Shown: piece by piece, positions 46,287 to 57,233 of the stretch
How the letters are laid out: each line of letters opens with the position of its first letter
How positions within the stretch are numbered: the stretch's first letter is position 1
NCBI GenBank assembly: GCA_003508835.1
Contig: PUFA01000057.1
Location: 5,344,501-5,408,500 of the forward strand
Direction: 5' to 3'
Source: Eonycteris spelaea
Taxonomy: Eukaryota > Chordata > Mammalia > Chiroptera > Pteropodidae
DNA length: 64,000 nt
Position numbers and translations under genes: made by a program
The notes under the pieces: generated by a model
The model's input: the letters and a program-made list of their open reading frames with translations, nothing else
The model's database searches: none
Told to the model about the DNA's origin: nothing

Positions 46287-46659
46287 TATGACCAACTTCA
46301 TTTTTCTCCTTTGGTCCCCCATGATGTGACATGTCACCTCCTCTTAGGAACTGTGAGTAGTAAACTAATCTTTTCAATGACAAATGTCTCCTGATATGTT
46401 GTCATTTCTATATCCCAAATTTCCATTAATACACTATAATTTAAAACAAGCTTCTAGATATTGAAGCCACTTTCTTCTGAATGTTTAAAGATATTTATCT
46501 TATTGATCATGCTGATGAACATCTCTGTCACTGATCATTTTTATCACTATACAAACATGTTTAAGGTAATCTGTGGCAAGTTATGTTTTTTCAAAGATGG
46601 TGCAACACTATCTTTCATATAACATGCTCTTTTTTATAATGCAAGTTTTGTACTCTTTC

Positions 46660-47100
46660 CACTTATTTTCTCCCTTGAATCTTGCGATTATGGCAGAACT
46701 AATGCGCAATAGCAAGGCTAGGTAATAAAAGGCAGTATAGCTTCTGCCTAGTTCTTCTTTGTGGAACATTCACTTCAAGAACTCATCTACCATACTGTGA
46801 ATGAGCTCAAGTAGCCTATGCAGAGGACTATGTGCAGAGTACTCAAAGCTTTCAGCCCACCACCGTGGCTGAGCTCCCAGTCAAATAGAAAGAACCATTT
46901 TGCCAGCCCCATGAGTGTGCCATCTTGGAAGTGAATCCTACTGTCCCCAGGTGAACTATCCCAGCTGATGCTGAGTGGAGCAGAGGTGAGCAGTCCTTGC
47001 TGAGCTCTGCTAAAATTGTAAATTGATGAGCTCAATAATATTTGTTGTTTTAAGCCACTGAGCATTGGGGTAGTTTATAATGTAGCATTATATAACTGGA
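46660..47100 (+). mobile_element. MLT1-type LTR
   Basis: The 3' hallmark 'gagctcaataatatttgttgttttaagccactgagcattggggtagttt' (about 47029-47078) and preceding 'cagctgatgctgagtgg' and 'cttggaagtgaatcct' follow the MLT1 3' half. The left boundary is approximate. Confidence 0.7.
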
Positions 47101-47199
47101 AAGCTACCCCATCAAAAAGTCTCCTTTCAGCCCACACTAAAATATACCCAAAGTTTATGGAAACTGCCAGCATGTCTGGGCCTGGGGCTGAGTTAGATT

Positions 47200-47400
47200 T
47201 ACTAAACTAGAAACGCACTCCCAGGGATTCTGATTTAGTTTGTAGTGGGGCTTGAATGAGCCTAATGAGCAGCCAGGTAATCCTAATTTGCTTGCACCTA
47301 GAACAATTACATTAGAAACTGTGAGGTTGGGACTTGGGCATATGTGTATTTTTCAAACTTCTCAGGTGGCTCAAATGTATAACCAAAGATGAAAACCTTG
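47200..47400. mobile_element. MER5-like DNA transposon fragment
   Basis: 'ctcccagggattctgatttagtttgtagtggggc' and 'tttcaaacttctcaggtggctc' contain MER5-type core words in a degraded arrangement. Confidence 0.45.
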
Positions 47401-47429
47401 TAATTAAATTATCTACAAGAAAAAGTCAG

Positions 47430-47605
47430 AGCAGTGCTTATCGAACTTTAGTATGTATACTAATCACCAGGGGATCTTGTTGATAATGTTAATTATGATT
47501 TAATAATTCTGAAGTGGGATCTCAGGTCTATCTATCTAGTTTTCATGGGATGCTGATGCTGCTGGTCCCAGGACCACACATGGAGAAGCTGGGAGTTAAA
47601 GCACC
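47430..47605. mobile_element. MER5-type DNA transposon
   Basis: 'gtgcttatcgaactttagtatgtatactaatcaccagggg', 'ttctgaagtggg' and 'gctgatgctgctggtcccaggaccacac' are the ordered MER5A/B blocks. Confidence 0.75.
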
Positions 47606-48194
47606 CATGAAAGAGTGAAGCAGAACTATCTGGGTAAAGCATCCACTGAGGTATTAGCATCTGCCTGAAAGCCTCACATTGGCCATAGGGTGAGAAGGAG
47701 CAGGAATTGATGAGGGGCTAGGGAACTCAATGTTTGCCAACTCAGAAGCTGCAGTGAATGGAGAAGTGGCCTCCTGGCTTCTGGGTTTAGAATGAAATAA
47801 AAATATCACCATTATCTAGCACTAGGCTAGAATCTACGATAATCTTAAATGAGCCAGGATATGATCTGCTGCAGGGGCATTTAGGGAATTATACCTGTGG
47901 GTTCTATGGTCCATATAGACTTTCTATGAGGGAGGAACTGGTCAAAGCCATAGAGCTGGGCCTCCAGCTACTGGTCTCTTCACTGGTAACTTCACTGAGA
48001 ATCTTGGACAGAGAGGCTGGAAAACAGCTGCTTTCAAGTTCCAGTAGCATCCAAAGAATGCTTGAGTAAATGGCCCTGTTTAGTTTTTCTCCAGGCTATG
48101 GATTAGAAGGCAAGTTGTTTTTTCCACAATGTCTTCAACTCCAGAGGAGCAAGAATGCAGATCAAAGTAAGTAATATTATCGACCAGAGTCCAG
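47606..48194. other. No gene recognised
   Basis: No element named and no supported frame. Confidence 0.4.
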
Positions 48195-48308
48195 GTTATG
48201 ACTCAGAGCTCACCAGCTTGTGGTCTGTTTTTTGTATGTATGTTTGTTTGTTTGTTTGTTTTTCCAATGGTCTATGAGTGAAGACTGAGTTTACATTTAT
48301 CAAGCTTA

Positions 48309-48343
<35 letters not shown>

Positions 48344-48455
48344 GGCTAGCAAAACCAAAATGAATATATGACAGAGACTATATGTGACCCACAAAGCCTA
48401 AAATATTTATTATCTAGGCCTTTACTGAAAATGTTTGGTAAGCTCTGTTTTAGAT
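48195..48455. mobile_element. hAT-like DNA transposon with internal microsatellites
   Basis: The right half 'gacagagactatatgtgacccacaaagcctaaaatatttattatctaggcc' and 'aaatgtttggtaagctctg' is a common mammalian hAT-type element. Its interior is expanded into (GTTT)n at 48236-48262 and (AAAT)n at 48308-48343. Confidence 0.65.
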
Positions 48456-49285
48456 TACAAACTCTAATGTCTTTCTCAGCTGTCTTCCCTGCCACTAAAA
48501 GAACAGGAATTCTCCAGGCATATTTTTTTCAGGAGTAAACAGGAGATCTACGCATGAGAATTCTGTAATAATAACTGAACACACCATCATCCCCAATTAA
48601 TTTACAAATAGAGATTTAGGGGAAGAATTCTATTCTTTAAATGAAGAGGAAGCAAGAAGTGAATTCCTTTCATCATAATACAATTTTATGTTTCTCAGTT
48701 CTTTTGTATATTCATTATTCTTTACTCCTCTATTTTATAGTTCCTGTGTCCTCCCTCCTATTCTTTTGACATTTTAATTCAGGAAGCTCAGTTTTCGTTT
48801 TTATGCTGAAGCGAATCATTTCTTTAAGAGGGAAAAAGAAATGAGGAAAAAGTACTTTTAACAAAATTATGTCTCTTCCTATGAAACTTTGTCCTGAAGA
48901 AGAGAAGTATCCAGCAAACCAATTTTATCAATCAGGATAGGTTAGCTAATACAACAAATATCCCCCAATTCGTCATGGCTCACTACAGTAGAAATTTTTT
49001 CTTGTTCGTGAAAAGTCAAATGTGGATGTTTCCAGTCAGACACTATCTTCCTTGTCTGAGCAGTGTCTCAGGAATTCAGGATCCTTCTAGCTTGAGCACT
49101 GACAGTCTTAGGACATCATGGAAAGGGTAGAGGGAAAGCATGGAGAAAGCACACCAGATACCACCTAGGCTAGGTTGTGACATATAACATTTTCTTCACA
49201 TTCTATTGGCCAAAATGAGTCTCATGGCCCCACCGAGCTGCAAGAGAGCCTGGGAAATATAGTTTCTGGTTGGATGAATCTCATA
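48456..49285. other. No gene recognised
   Basis: Nothing supported. 'aatcaggataggttagctaatac' at 48930-48952 is an L2-like word only. Confidence 0.4.
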
Positions 49286-49289
49286 ATCT

Positions 49290-49582
49290 AATGTGTGAAA
49301 GAAGCCAGACACAAAATAGTAAATCTGGCATGATTTCATTTATATAAATTTTAAAAATAGATAAAACTAATTCTATTCCATTAGAAGCTTGGATGGTGGT
49401 TGCTGTTAGGTGGATAGTGAATGGAAAGGACATGAGGGGGCTTCTGGAGTTCTCATGTTCTTTTTCTTGAGTTGGTTTCTGAGGATATAGGTGTGTTCAC
49501 TTTGTGAATACCCACTAGGCTGTGTTCTTAAGACTTTTGCACTTGCCTTTTTGTTATACTTTATTTAAAAATTTTATATGTA
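49290..49582 (+). mobile_element. L1M 3' end
   Basis: 'gaaagaagccagacacaaaatagtaaatc', 'catgagggggcttctggag', 'ggtgtgttcactttgtgaa', 'tgttatactttatttaaaaa' are the last blocks of an old L1M in sense orientation. Confidence 0.8.
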
Positions 49583-49619
49583 AAAAAGTGATACTAGACA
49601 GAATGTTTAAATAAAGAGA

Positions 49620-49745
49620 AAAATTAACCCTAAACTCACTTTGAACTCTTTTACCATGTGTAAGGTACTTTATTTCTCTTAACCTCAGGTTTATCATGTA
49701 TAAAAATGAGTAATAATAGTTACCTTGCTTGGATTTTATTGAAGA
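49620..49745 (+). mobile_element. MIR SINE fragment
   Basis: 'tttatttctcttaacctcaggtttatcatgtataaaaatgagtaataatag' (about 49669-49720) is the MIR core in sense. The left part is lost. Confidence 0.65.
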
Positions 49746-50344
49746 AGATGGGGTCATGGAAGCAGTGCTTAGAGTACATTATAAAAGAGACTCTCAGCAG
49801 CTAGAGCCAGGCCATATCTGTATAGAAGATGGTTGGGACAACACTAGCAAGGGCTGCACAGACAGAAAGGGAAGTAAGGATGAAGGGGATTCAAGGCAAA
49901 TTTCTTTAGTAAGAATTTTGACTCTGAAGACTTCAAGGATGACTCAGATTATGTAAGGATGCTAATAATCTATGGGGAGAGAAATATATAGCACATAGAA
50001 TAACAATTATAATATAAGAAAGTTTATAATATTATACCTCATATTTTATTTCACTTATGTGAGTTTAATTATGCACATTTGGCAAATATACACACACAGA
50101 GAGCTCTGGAAGGGAACATGGATTAGAAGGTGTGCATCATCTGTTCCCAACTCCCACTCAGCTCTCTGTGTGACAAGTATAATTCCAATGCTTAAAGAAA
50201 TAATAATTTTCGTACCACACAGCCCTAAGTGCACATCAGTGACTATATTTCAATCACTCATAGCCAGGTGGTAGTGGTGAAATTGGCATCACTTTCTGGT
50301 GTATGTATTAAAACTTGTAGAATTGGTGGATGAGAGGAAGTTCT
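49746..50344. other. No gene recognised
   Basis: Plus frames at 49729-49956 and 50059-50274 show no domain. Confidence 0.4.
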
Positions 50345-51182
50345 ATAGGAACTTTCAGCCATTAAGTGACAAAGAATTACAGAGTTCAAATAGCACCTTT
50401 TTCAACTGCTAATGAACTAATGGATGTTGGCATTGAACATCAATGGCTGCTAACATCACACGAATAGACAATCAGACATATGTACCTACTGACAGAAGAA
50501 TTCAACACTATCTATGAAGTTTGTCTCAAAAAAAATCAAACCTATCTGTGATCAAGCCTTTAGATTAAAAAAAAAAAAACAATTTACAGGAAACGGAAGG
50601 GATAAAGGGACATTTTAAATTACACCACAGGGATGAAATCAACAAAATTCAGATGGTGACAAACTCTGCATGAGCAAACAACCCAATTTCTTCAACAAAT
50701 ACATCACAAGGGGGAAAAAAAGAGAAAGAATAAAAGAGAGGCTGTAGATTAAAAAAAAATCAAAGGCATCAATAAACTACCACGTGTGGACGTTATTTGG
50801 TTCCTCGTTAAAAATGTTTTTAAAAAGGTTATGACATTTATGAGATAATTGGAAATTCAAACATTGTCTGGATGTTCAATGATGCTAAGAAATTATTAAT
50901 TTTCTTTGTGTTTGAAAAGTTATTGTCATATTAAAAATAATCCTATCTTTTAAAGAGGCCCACTGAAAGCTATATAGATGAATGATATGTCAGACATGTG
51001 TCAGAATGACATGTCATATGAAATGATACAGCAGACATGTGTTTGAACATTTTACAGAAGGGGAGAAAGTGGATGACAGTGTGGGCAGGAATGGTGGTGG
51101 TTGAGTGATGGATACATAGGAGTATGGTTCATTGTTCTATTGTGTGGCTTTTGTATTGGTTCGAAATTCTTTTTAAAAACCA
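50345..51182 (+). mobile_element. L1M 3'UTR region
   Basis: 'caatttcttcaacaaatacatcacaaggggg', 'gaggctgtagattaaaa', 'acgtgtggacgttatttggttcc', 'ttggaaattcaaacattgtctggatgttcaatgatgc' and 'atggttcattgttctattgtg' are the ordered blocks of an old L1M 3' end. Its terminus abuts the 3' end of the HBS1L pseudogene, which lies in opposite orientation. Confidence 0.7.
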
Positions 51183-53740
51183 CTTTCTATATATTTATTT
51201 TTAAATGTGCATTTAGGACAAATGGTTTTGAAAATGTATAAAAATATTTTATGTATTAATCCAACTTTAATATTTACATGGTCCCTTAAAGGATTTCCTC
51301 AAAAATGTATTTCAACAACCTCTATGATATTCTTTAAAGTCAGGGCTTTTAAGGTTTTCTAATAGAAAAATTTTAATATTCACCTACAGAAAAATAATGA
51401 AACCAGAACTGACATCACTAATATTTTAAAATATAAGTATGTCTCAGTTATGCTATACCCATACACAAAAAATCTTCATCACTAAACTATTATAACCCTA
51501 AGTGGTGGCATTTCATTTAAGAACAAAGCACAAAATGTTTTATAAAAGAAAACATATCATTATTAAAAAGTTGAATTCTTCAAACAAAAATGCTATATCT
51601 GAGGTTTAATTGCACAAGTTTCCATATGTACTTTGTAAACATACACTCATTATAGATGATCAACTTAAATAAAACCAGTTATCATGAAAAAGAGAGAGAG
51701 TAAAAAAATTTCAGTGCAAAAAAATGCATACCAACTAGTTATCAACTGACAACTTTAATATAAAAAAACACAACTTAAGTCCCATTGTATAAAGTAATTC
51801 TATAAAAACTTTAAATAAGTTTAAAATAAAAAGCTTTACCACAGTATCAAATTTTCCTTTTGTTGTTATTCTCTAATAAAAACTTTGTTTCGATTAGCTT
51901 TTACGATCATCAGGAGATGCTGATTTGAAGTCAAATAGTGTTATTGCTATAAGAGACTTATTTCTTTATTTTTTATGTCTTGAAGTTGTCTACTATAAAT
52001 GAAGTTCTTGTAGAGGTCAAGGGTGCATCACTTGTAGCTTTTCAATGAGTAACAAAGACGCAATGTTGAAGCAAAAGTTGAAGGTTTAGCAGCAATGGCC
52101 TCGGTCCAAGACAGAGAAAAAGGTGGTTCCCTACTCAAAGAGCCTTTATTGTTTTTCTTATTATTGTTGGAAGAAATGAAATTTTTCCTAGCTTTGAACT
52201 TAGAATTTTAATTTCTGGTGCTGGAGCAACTGATTGGTCTACTACAGGTTTTAGTACAAAATCTGGGGTTTTTATAAGGACACTAAGATCAATATTTGAA
52301 TTTGTTCCAGATAAACTGAGCTTAAAGGATCTTTCTTAATCTGAGAATTGTCTGAATCGATCATTCCTGCAATCAAATCAGAAAGTGACAAATTCTCAAG
52401 TTCTGTTGTAGGAGAAGCTTTATGAAATGCCAAAGATTATAGAGATCCTGTTAATTTTGATACCAAAGACTAATACTGATTTGCTAGTTGCGACAGGGGA
52501 AAGGATCCCAAACTTAGATCTATGAAACTGGCAGATGACTGGTTATAAAGATCAGGTAAAGTAAAACATTGGTTTGGATTGTTTTCTCTGTGGTCCTGAA
52601 ACAGTTCAGCTAGGAATGGACTTTCATACTGGCAAAACTGCAAATTGTTATTTTTTGAAATGTAATTCTTTGAGCTTTAACTGAAGAAACACCACCAAGT
52701 TCAGTCATTTTATAAACATTTAAATTATCAAGGGCCATGTTTTCCAATGAGCTAGTCAAGAGCAAAGAATTATTTAAATTTCCTAAACAGTATTGTATTT
52801 GTATTGAAATCAAGTAAATTAATTATTTTGAATAAATAAAGAGTTATTAAGTGACGTGTTCTTTATCTTTAATGATTTTAAATCTGACATTCTTTGAATG
52901 CAGAATCATCTTCAGAAACATTCAGAAATGAGATCTTTACGAATCAGTATCTAGACTCTTTAAAAGCAGACTTTCCAAACTATCTGTGGATGATAATCTC
53001 ATCAGCAATCTGGGTCAGCTAGTGACAGCTCTTTTGTTAATTACATGATTTTCATTTCTTTTTGCCTGTGGTCTATCAAGTTTGTTTTGTTTTGTTTTCT
53101 TTTTTAATGGAGTAAATAGTGAGTTGGTACAAATGAGAATTATGATATAATCCATGTTTTACTACTGGACTGGAACAATCAAATGGTTGCTACTGCAGTC
53201 CTAATGTTTTGCAGACTATGAACAAGACCTTTGAACATTATTAGCTAAAACTTCAGAGTAATAAGACTCCTTAATTTTTGCTATCTTTTATGTAGATATT
53301 GCTCCCTCACTCTTGACCTTCAAATTCTGCACTTTATCTTGTTCCAGGACCACTGACAAAGCCTTCTGCATATCAAACTTGTTCTTCAGAATTTCTTTGG
53401 TCAATACGTAATCTGGCACAGAATCTCCAAGTACATCTCTCATGTGATCAAAGCACGAACAAAGACGAGCTTGACCAATTCTACTTAGCTAATGGTTCAA
53501 AAGAGAATTGGAGAATTCTTTCAGATCTTCCTAATCATAGTCTTCTACAGATTCAACAACCTGTTTGTCATATTGTGAGTAAATAACTGAGTAGCTATTG
53601 ATGGTAAAAATACAATAATCATCCTCTACAGACTGGCCATAGAGATCATCATCTTCAAAATCTTCACTGTAGTATAGCCTCTAACATTTTGATGCCAGGC
53701 CATGCAATGGGGAGGACACTAGCCACAGCCCCTTGAAAAA
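51183..53740 (-). pseudogene. HBS1LP: HBS1L processed pseudogene, short SKI7-like splice form
   Basis: Intronless decayed copy of HBS1L, which encodes a ribosome-rescue GTPase and, by alternative splicing, a short protein (HBS1LV3) that acts like yeast Ski7 by joining the cytoplasmic exosome to the SKI complex. ATG at 53701-53703. The first about 140 codons follow HBS1L: '[14 protein letters not shown]', '[20 protein letters not shown]', '[21 protein letters not shown]'. Stops at plus 53531-53533 and 53489-53491 break it. Downstream there is no GTPase domain. Instead about 450 codons of other sequence follow, with 'LENLSLSDLIAGMIDSDN' (about plus 52410-52350) and 'KPSTFASTL' (plus 52061-52087), which fits the exosome-binding RxxxFxxxL motif with K for R. 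The total length (about 1.8 kb to near 51900) fits the roughly 630-residue short form. A 3'UTR with AATAAA (about plus 51197-51202) follows. Confidence 0.82.
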
Positions 53741-54744
53741 CATCCACTCAGATAATGATAAGGTGCCAACTGTGGCCTGGGGAACATCTGTAAGTCATCT
53801 TGGTTTCCGCAGGCCTCTGCCTCAAAAATATTGATAATGAAAAGTAAAAAAACCAAAAACAAACACACAAAAAACTTTAAAATCTTATAATTAGTGTCAG
53901 TATCTAGGTAGGCAATAATGGTGCACACATTTTCAGTAAGTGCTTTAATGCCAATGCCCTTGGCACAAAAGATAATATCGATACCATCACTGGTAAAATG
54001 GAGACTAAGTGATTCAGAATTAAACTTCAAATGTGAAGAAGTCTTAAGAATACTTTAAACAATCTTATCTGTATTTTTCCTGTATACTTTCCTTTTATAT
54101 TGCATGAGAGTGAAAGATGATTAAAAAAATTTTGCTTAAATGAATCTATTCATTACAGGAAAAAAAATGTCCTAGGGCTAACAAAATCACTTTAAAATAA
54201 AAAATTCTAACTGATAGAATGCATCATGTCTGAATGGGATTGGTGGTTTTTTCCCTTGAGTAGTACATAAACGATAGTGTGCTGTTAATAACTTTTTAGT
54301 TTTGATGAAATACAAAACTTTCCTAGTTGTTAAATGATTTGTTCAAAAGCCAGATGGGAGAAAGAGACTGGTTTAATGGGTTAAATTGACAAATGTTTCT
54401 TTGCTATTCTTACTTGGCACGTTTAATAGTTTTTAAGGGATTCCTTTTTCTGGTTACTGATTTGAGTATATAAAATTCTCCTTACCCAAAGTCGCTCAAG
54501 ATGGGAAAGTTCTGGGGACTCTATGGTGACAACCTTTGTGGCAGCTTTTATGTAGACGCTTATTATCTCTCTTGCTTAACCACTTACAATAGAAGAAAAT
54601 ATAAGAAAAGATCTTTGGGTGTCAGTTAAGAATTCCCTTTCTATAGCGATAAGTTTTACAGTGTATATATTAGTTACAACAGAAATATGGGGTGCTGTCC
54701 TAGCTAGTGGGAGACAAATCGCTGTAGGAACTGGCAAGAATTTT
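53741..54744. other. No gene recognised upstream of the HBS1L copy
   Basis: A 103-codon minus frame at 53719-54030 overlaps the 5' edge of the pseudogene. It has a hydrophobic segment 'FFVCLFLVFLLFIINIF' but no family resemblance. I treat it as chance. Confidence 0.4.
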
Positions 54745-54862
54745 AGAGGTCATCTGATTAGAGGTCATTATCATTTACAGGTGAGGAAAACAATGCTTAA
54801 ATTTTCCAAGGGTTAAACAGCAAGCTGGAGCATGGCTAGAAACTGGGTCTCCTGGATTCTAA
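54745..54862 (-). mobile_element. MIR-type fragment
   Basis: 'cattatcatttacaggtgaggaaaacaatgc' and 'agcaagctggagcatggctagaaactgggtctcctgg' are the reverse complement of the MIR core and left half. Confidence 0.65.
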
Positions 54863-54884
54863 GATTCTGGACTAAAAGAACATG

Positions 54885-55185
54885 CTTTTAAGGTTCCCTA
54901 GAAGTGTATCCTAAGATGTGTATTCTTGTGAAAGTGATTTGTTGGGAAGAACTCTCAGGAGAAAGGAAGCGAGGAGAGCAGGACAGGACAGGAAATAAAA
55001 ACTAAGCAAAGATGTGGTTTCAGGTGTTGATAAGCTTTAGCCTCATCCCAAGGAAATGCTGAAGCACAGATTCACCACAGAGTTGGTTGACCTTAAGGCA
55101 AGAACGTTGGCCTTTTGAACCCTTTGTCAGCCGTTCACTATGGGAAGCTGGGAATTGGGCAGCTATGATGCCCTTTTGTTATTGG
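54885..55185 (+). repeat. Old dispersed repeat, copy C
   Basis: Ordered blocks shared with copies A and B, from 'ggttccctagaagtg' through 'caggagaaagg' to 'gaccttaaggcaagaacgttggccttttg'. Its central 150 bases (54959-55110) are repeated in inverted orientation at 56451-56598. Confidence 0.5.
54959..55110. repeat. Inverted repeat, left arm
   Basis: The reverse complement matches 56451-56598 at about 90% by eye, with a handful of single-base indels. The spacer is 1.34 kb. Confidence 0.9.
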
Positions 55186-55189
55186 CTAA

Positions 55190-55558
55190 ATTATGTCTCC
55201 CCTAAATTTTTCTGTTGAAGTCTTAATCTTCAGTACCTCAAAAGTGACTGTATTTGCAGAGAGGGAAACTTAAAGACATAACTAAGTTAAAAAAGAGGTC
55301 ATTAGGGTGAGTTTTAATGTAACTGGTGTCATTATAAGAGAGAGAATTTGGACACAGACACACATAGAGGGAAGACTATGGAAGACGCCAGAAGATGATT
55401 ATTTACAAGCCAAGGAGAGAGGTCTCAAAATAAAACCAATGTTGCCAACACCTTGATTTCAGATTTCTAACCTCCAGAACTTAAGGAGATAAATTTCTGT
55501 TGTTTAAGCTACCTCGTCTGTGGTATGTTGTTATGTCAGTCTGGGAAAATAAATTGCG
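55190..55558 (+). mobile_element. MLT1 LTR, near complete
   Basis: 'ggctaaattatgtctcccc', 'gttgaagtcttaatcttcagtacctc', 'aactggtgtcattataagagag', 'aatttggacacagacacaca', 'acaagccaaggagagagg', 'ccaacaccttgatttcag' and 'tttctgttgtttaagctacctcgtctgtgg' give MLT1A/B almost end to end. Confidence 0.9.
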
Positions 55559-56020
55559 TTTGACAAAGGGCAGTTCTCTGGAGAAGGAAGCACCTGTGCA
55601 TGATATTATCCAACAATACTCCCAGCAGCGGTGGCAGATGCCCTGGTTTGGCAAAGAGGTTAGCAAAGAGTTCCACTGTCTAAAGTTGTGGAGTAGTACC
55701 AACGGGTCTCTTAAGAGGGTTTTATGTAAGCTTTTAAAATTTGGCAAGTATTTAGCTTCTACTATGAGTTGTTCTCAGAAGATATAAAGGGAAAAGGGGA
55801 GAGGGAGATGAATTACTTGATTGTCATGATCTGGCAGCATGATGCTTTCAGTTTTTTCCCAAAGCAGAAATGGAAAGAAGATGGAGCCTGACATGAAGCA
55901 GAGAAGCGGAAAAGGGCATGGCTTTTTTCTTAAGTAGGAAGTAGCAGAACCTGCTCGGTCGAGAGGGGCTTCTAGAACAATCTTCTACCTCTCTTCAGAT
56001 CATAAATTAAAGCACGAATC
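55559..56020. other. No gene recognised
   Basis: Overlapping opposed frames at 55481-55787 span the MLT1 end and have no domain. Confidence 0.4.
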
Positions 56021-56228
56021 AAGATTCGGAAAAAACATGGCAGAATGAGAGACTTCCCCTACTCTCCCCTTGAAACAACAATATGCTGAATATCTAAAAC
56101 TCAACAAAAACACCCAAACTGCACACAAGTACATCTGAGCATGGGATCTGCACATAGAGCTACCACAGGTCAGAACCCCAGGTGCTGGCGCAGTAGACTG
56201 GAGAAATAAAGAAGCTGCCTCTTCCAGC

Positions 56229-56985
56229 TGCCTGAGTTCCTTGCAGGAGGAGGGGGAGGGGTGTGGCACAGTAACTTCTCCGAACAACCCTGCCTAGTAG
56301 TGACAGGACTTATACGCAGCCGGCAGCAGGGCCCAGTCATCAGAGCAGAGAGCAGAGAAGAGGAATGGATCGCAGAGAAATAACAGTTTCTTTTTGCTGG
56401 CCTGGTTGCAAAGCCAAGGCTAAGCTGAGGTCCCCATCTAACCCAGAGGTCCAACGTTCTTGCCTTAAGGTCAGACCAAATCTTATGGTGAATCTGTGCT
56501 TCATCATTTCCCTTGGGATGAAGCTAAAGCTTATCGGCACCTGAAACCACATCTTGCTTAGTTTTATTTCTTATCCTGTCCTGCTCTCCTTCCCCTTTCC
56601 CTCCGAGACCAATCACCGTGAAGTCCCAGGGGAATCTGAGCAAATGCTGCCAAGACTAAAGCTACCTCTTGCAGCCTCAGGAGCTCCCTGCAGGAGGAGG
56701 GGAAGGGAGAAGGAGCAGCCAGTTCGTGCTGTGAGTTCCCTGAACAGCCGATCCCAGGAGGGTTGTGGCTGACTTGCAAGGCCCAGTTATCAGGGCAGAG
56801 AGCAGAGAAGAGACTGGCAGAGAAACAACAATTAATTCTTACTGACTGTGGTTGCAAAACCAAGACTGAGCCGCAGCCTCCACCGCTCACACCAGAGGGG
56901 CCCCTCCCCCCATTACTCTCCAAGCCTGAATACCACAGAGCCCCAGGGGAATCTGAGCAAACACTACCAAAACTGCAGCTAACAC
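56229..56985 (+). repeat. Duplicated units in the L1 5'UTR
   Basis: Unit 1 and unit 2 share 'cctgcaggaggagggg'-type text (56240 and 56686), 'gcccagt(c/t)atcag(a/g)gcagagagcagagaag' (56331 and 56781, offset 450), 'accagagg' (56442 and 56891) and 'ccaggggaatctgagcaaa' (56626 and 56943, offset 317). The fall in offset from 450 to 317 is explained by the insert at 56451-56598, present only in unit 1. Tandem promoter monomers are known from other mammalian L1s; here I infer something similar. Confidence 0.75.
56451..56598. repeat. Inverted repeat, right arm, inserted in the L1 5'UTR
   Basis: Starts 'ccaacgttcttgccttaagg' and ends at 'ctcctgc..ccttcccctttc' (about 56598). It is the reverse complement of 54959-55110 and is absent from the second 5'UTR unit. 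Confidence 0.9.
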
Positions 56986-57233
56986 TGACAGGAACTGAAA
57001 CTGAGAGTAGCGCGCGGGATTAAATATCTATCGGAAAATAAAAAATGCATTTTTAAAGCTTTATATAAAGTGGGGGATCCAAGAGGCTTAGACACCACCT
57101 ACTGGAAACCAAAAGGAAAGCGCCTTCTTTGCAACAGGCTGAAGAGAGACCTTTATAAAATAAATCTTTCTGGAAAAAAAAGCAGCATACATTTCCATTA
57201 TTGCCTAGGCAGAGAAATAGTCCATTAAACACC

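Noticed and set aside
51183..53740. Functional single-exon HBS1L gene
   Set aside because: In-frame stops in the N-terminal part and frameshifts further on. It cannot encode the protein.
53719..54030. 103-codon minus frame with a hydrophobic segment
   Set aside because: I looked for a membrane protein or retroviral match and found none. It overlaps the 5' edge of the HBS1L retrocopy and is probably chance.
56564..56923. 119-codon minus frame
   Set aside because: It lies antisense across the duplicated L1 5'UTR units. Its Gly/Ser-rich content comes from the G/C-rich leader.
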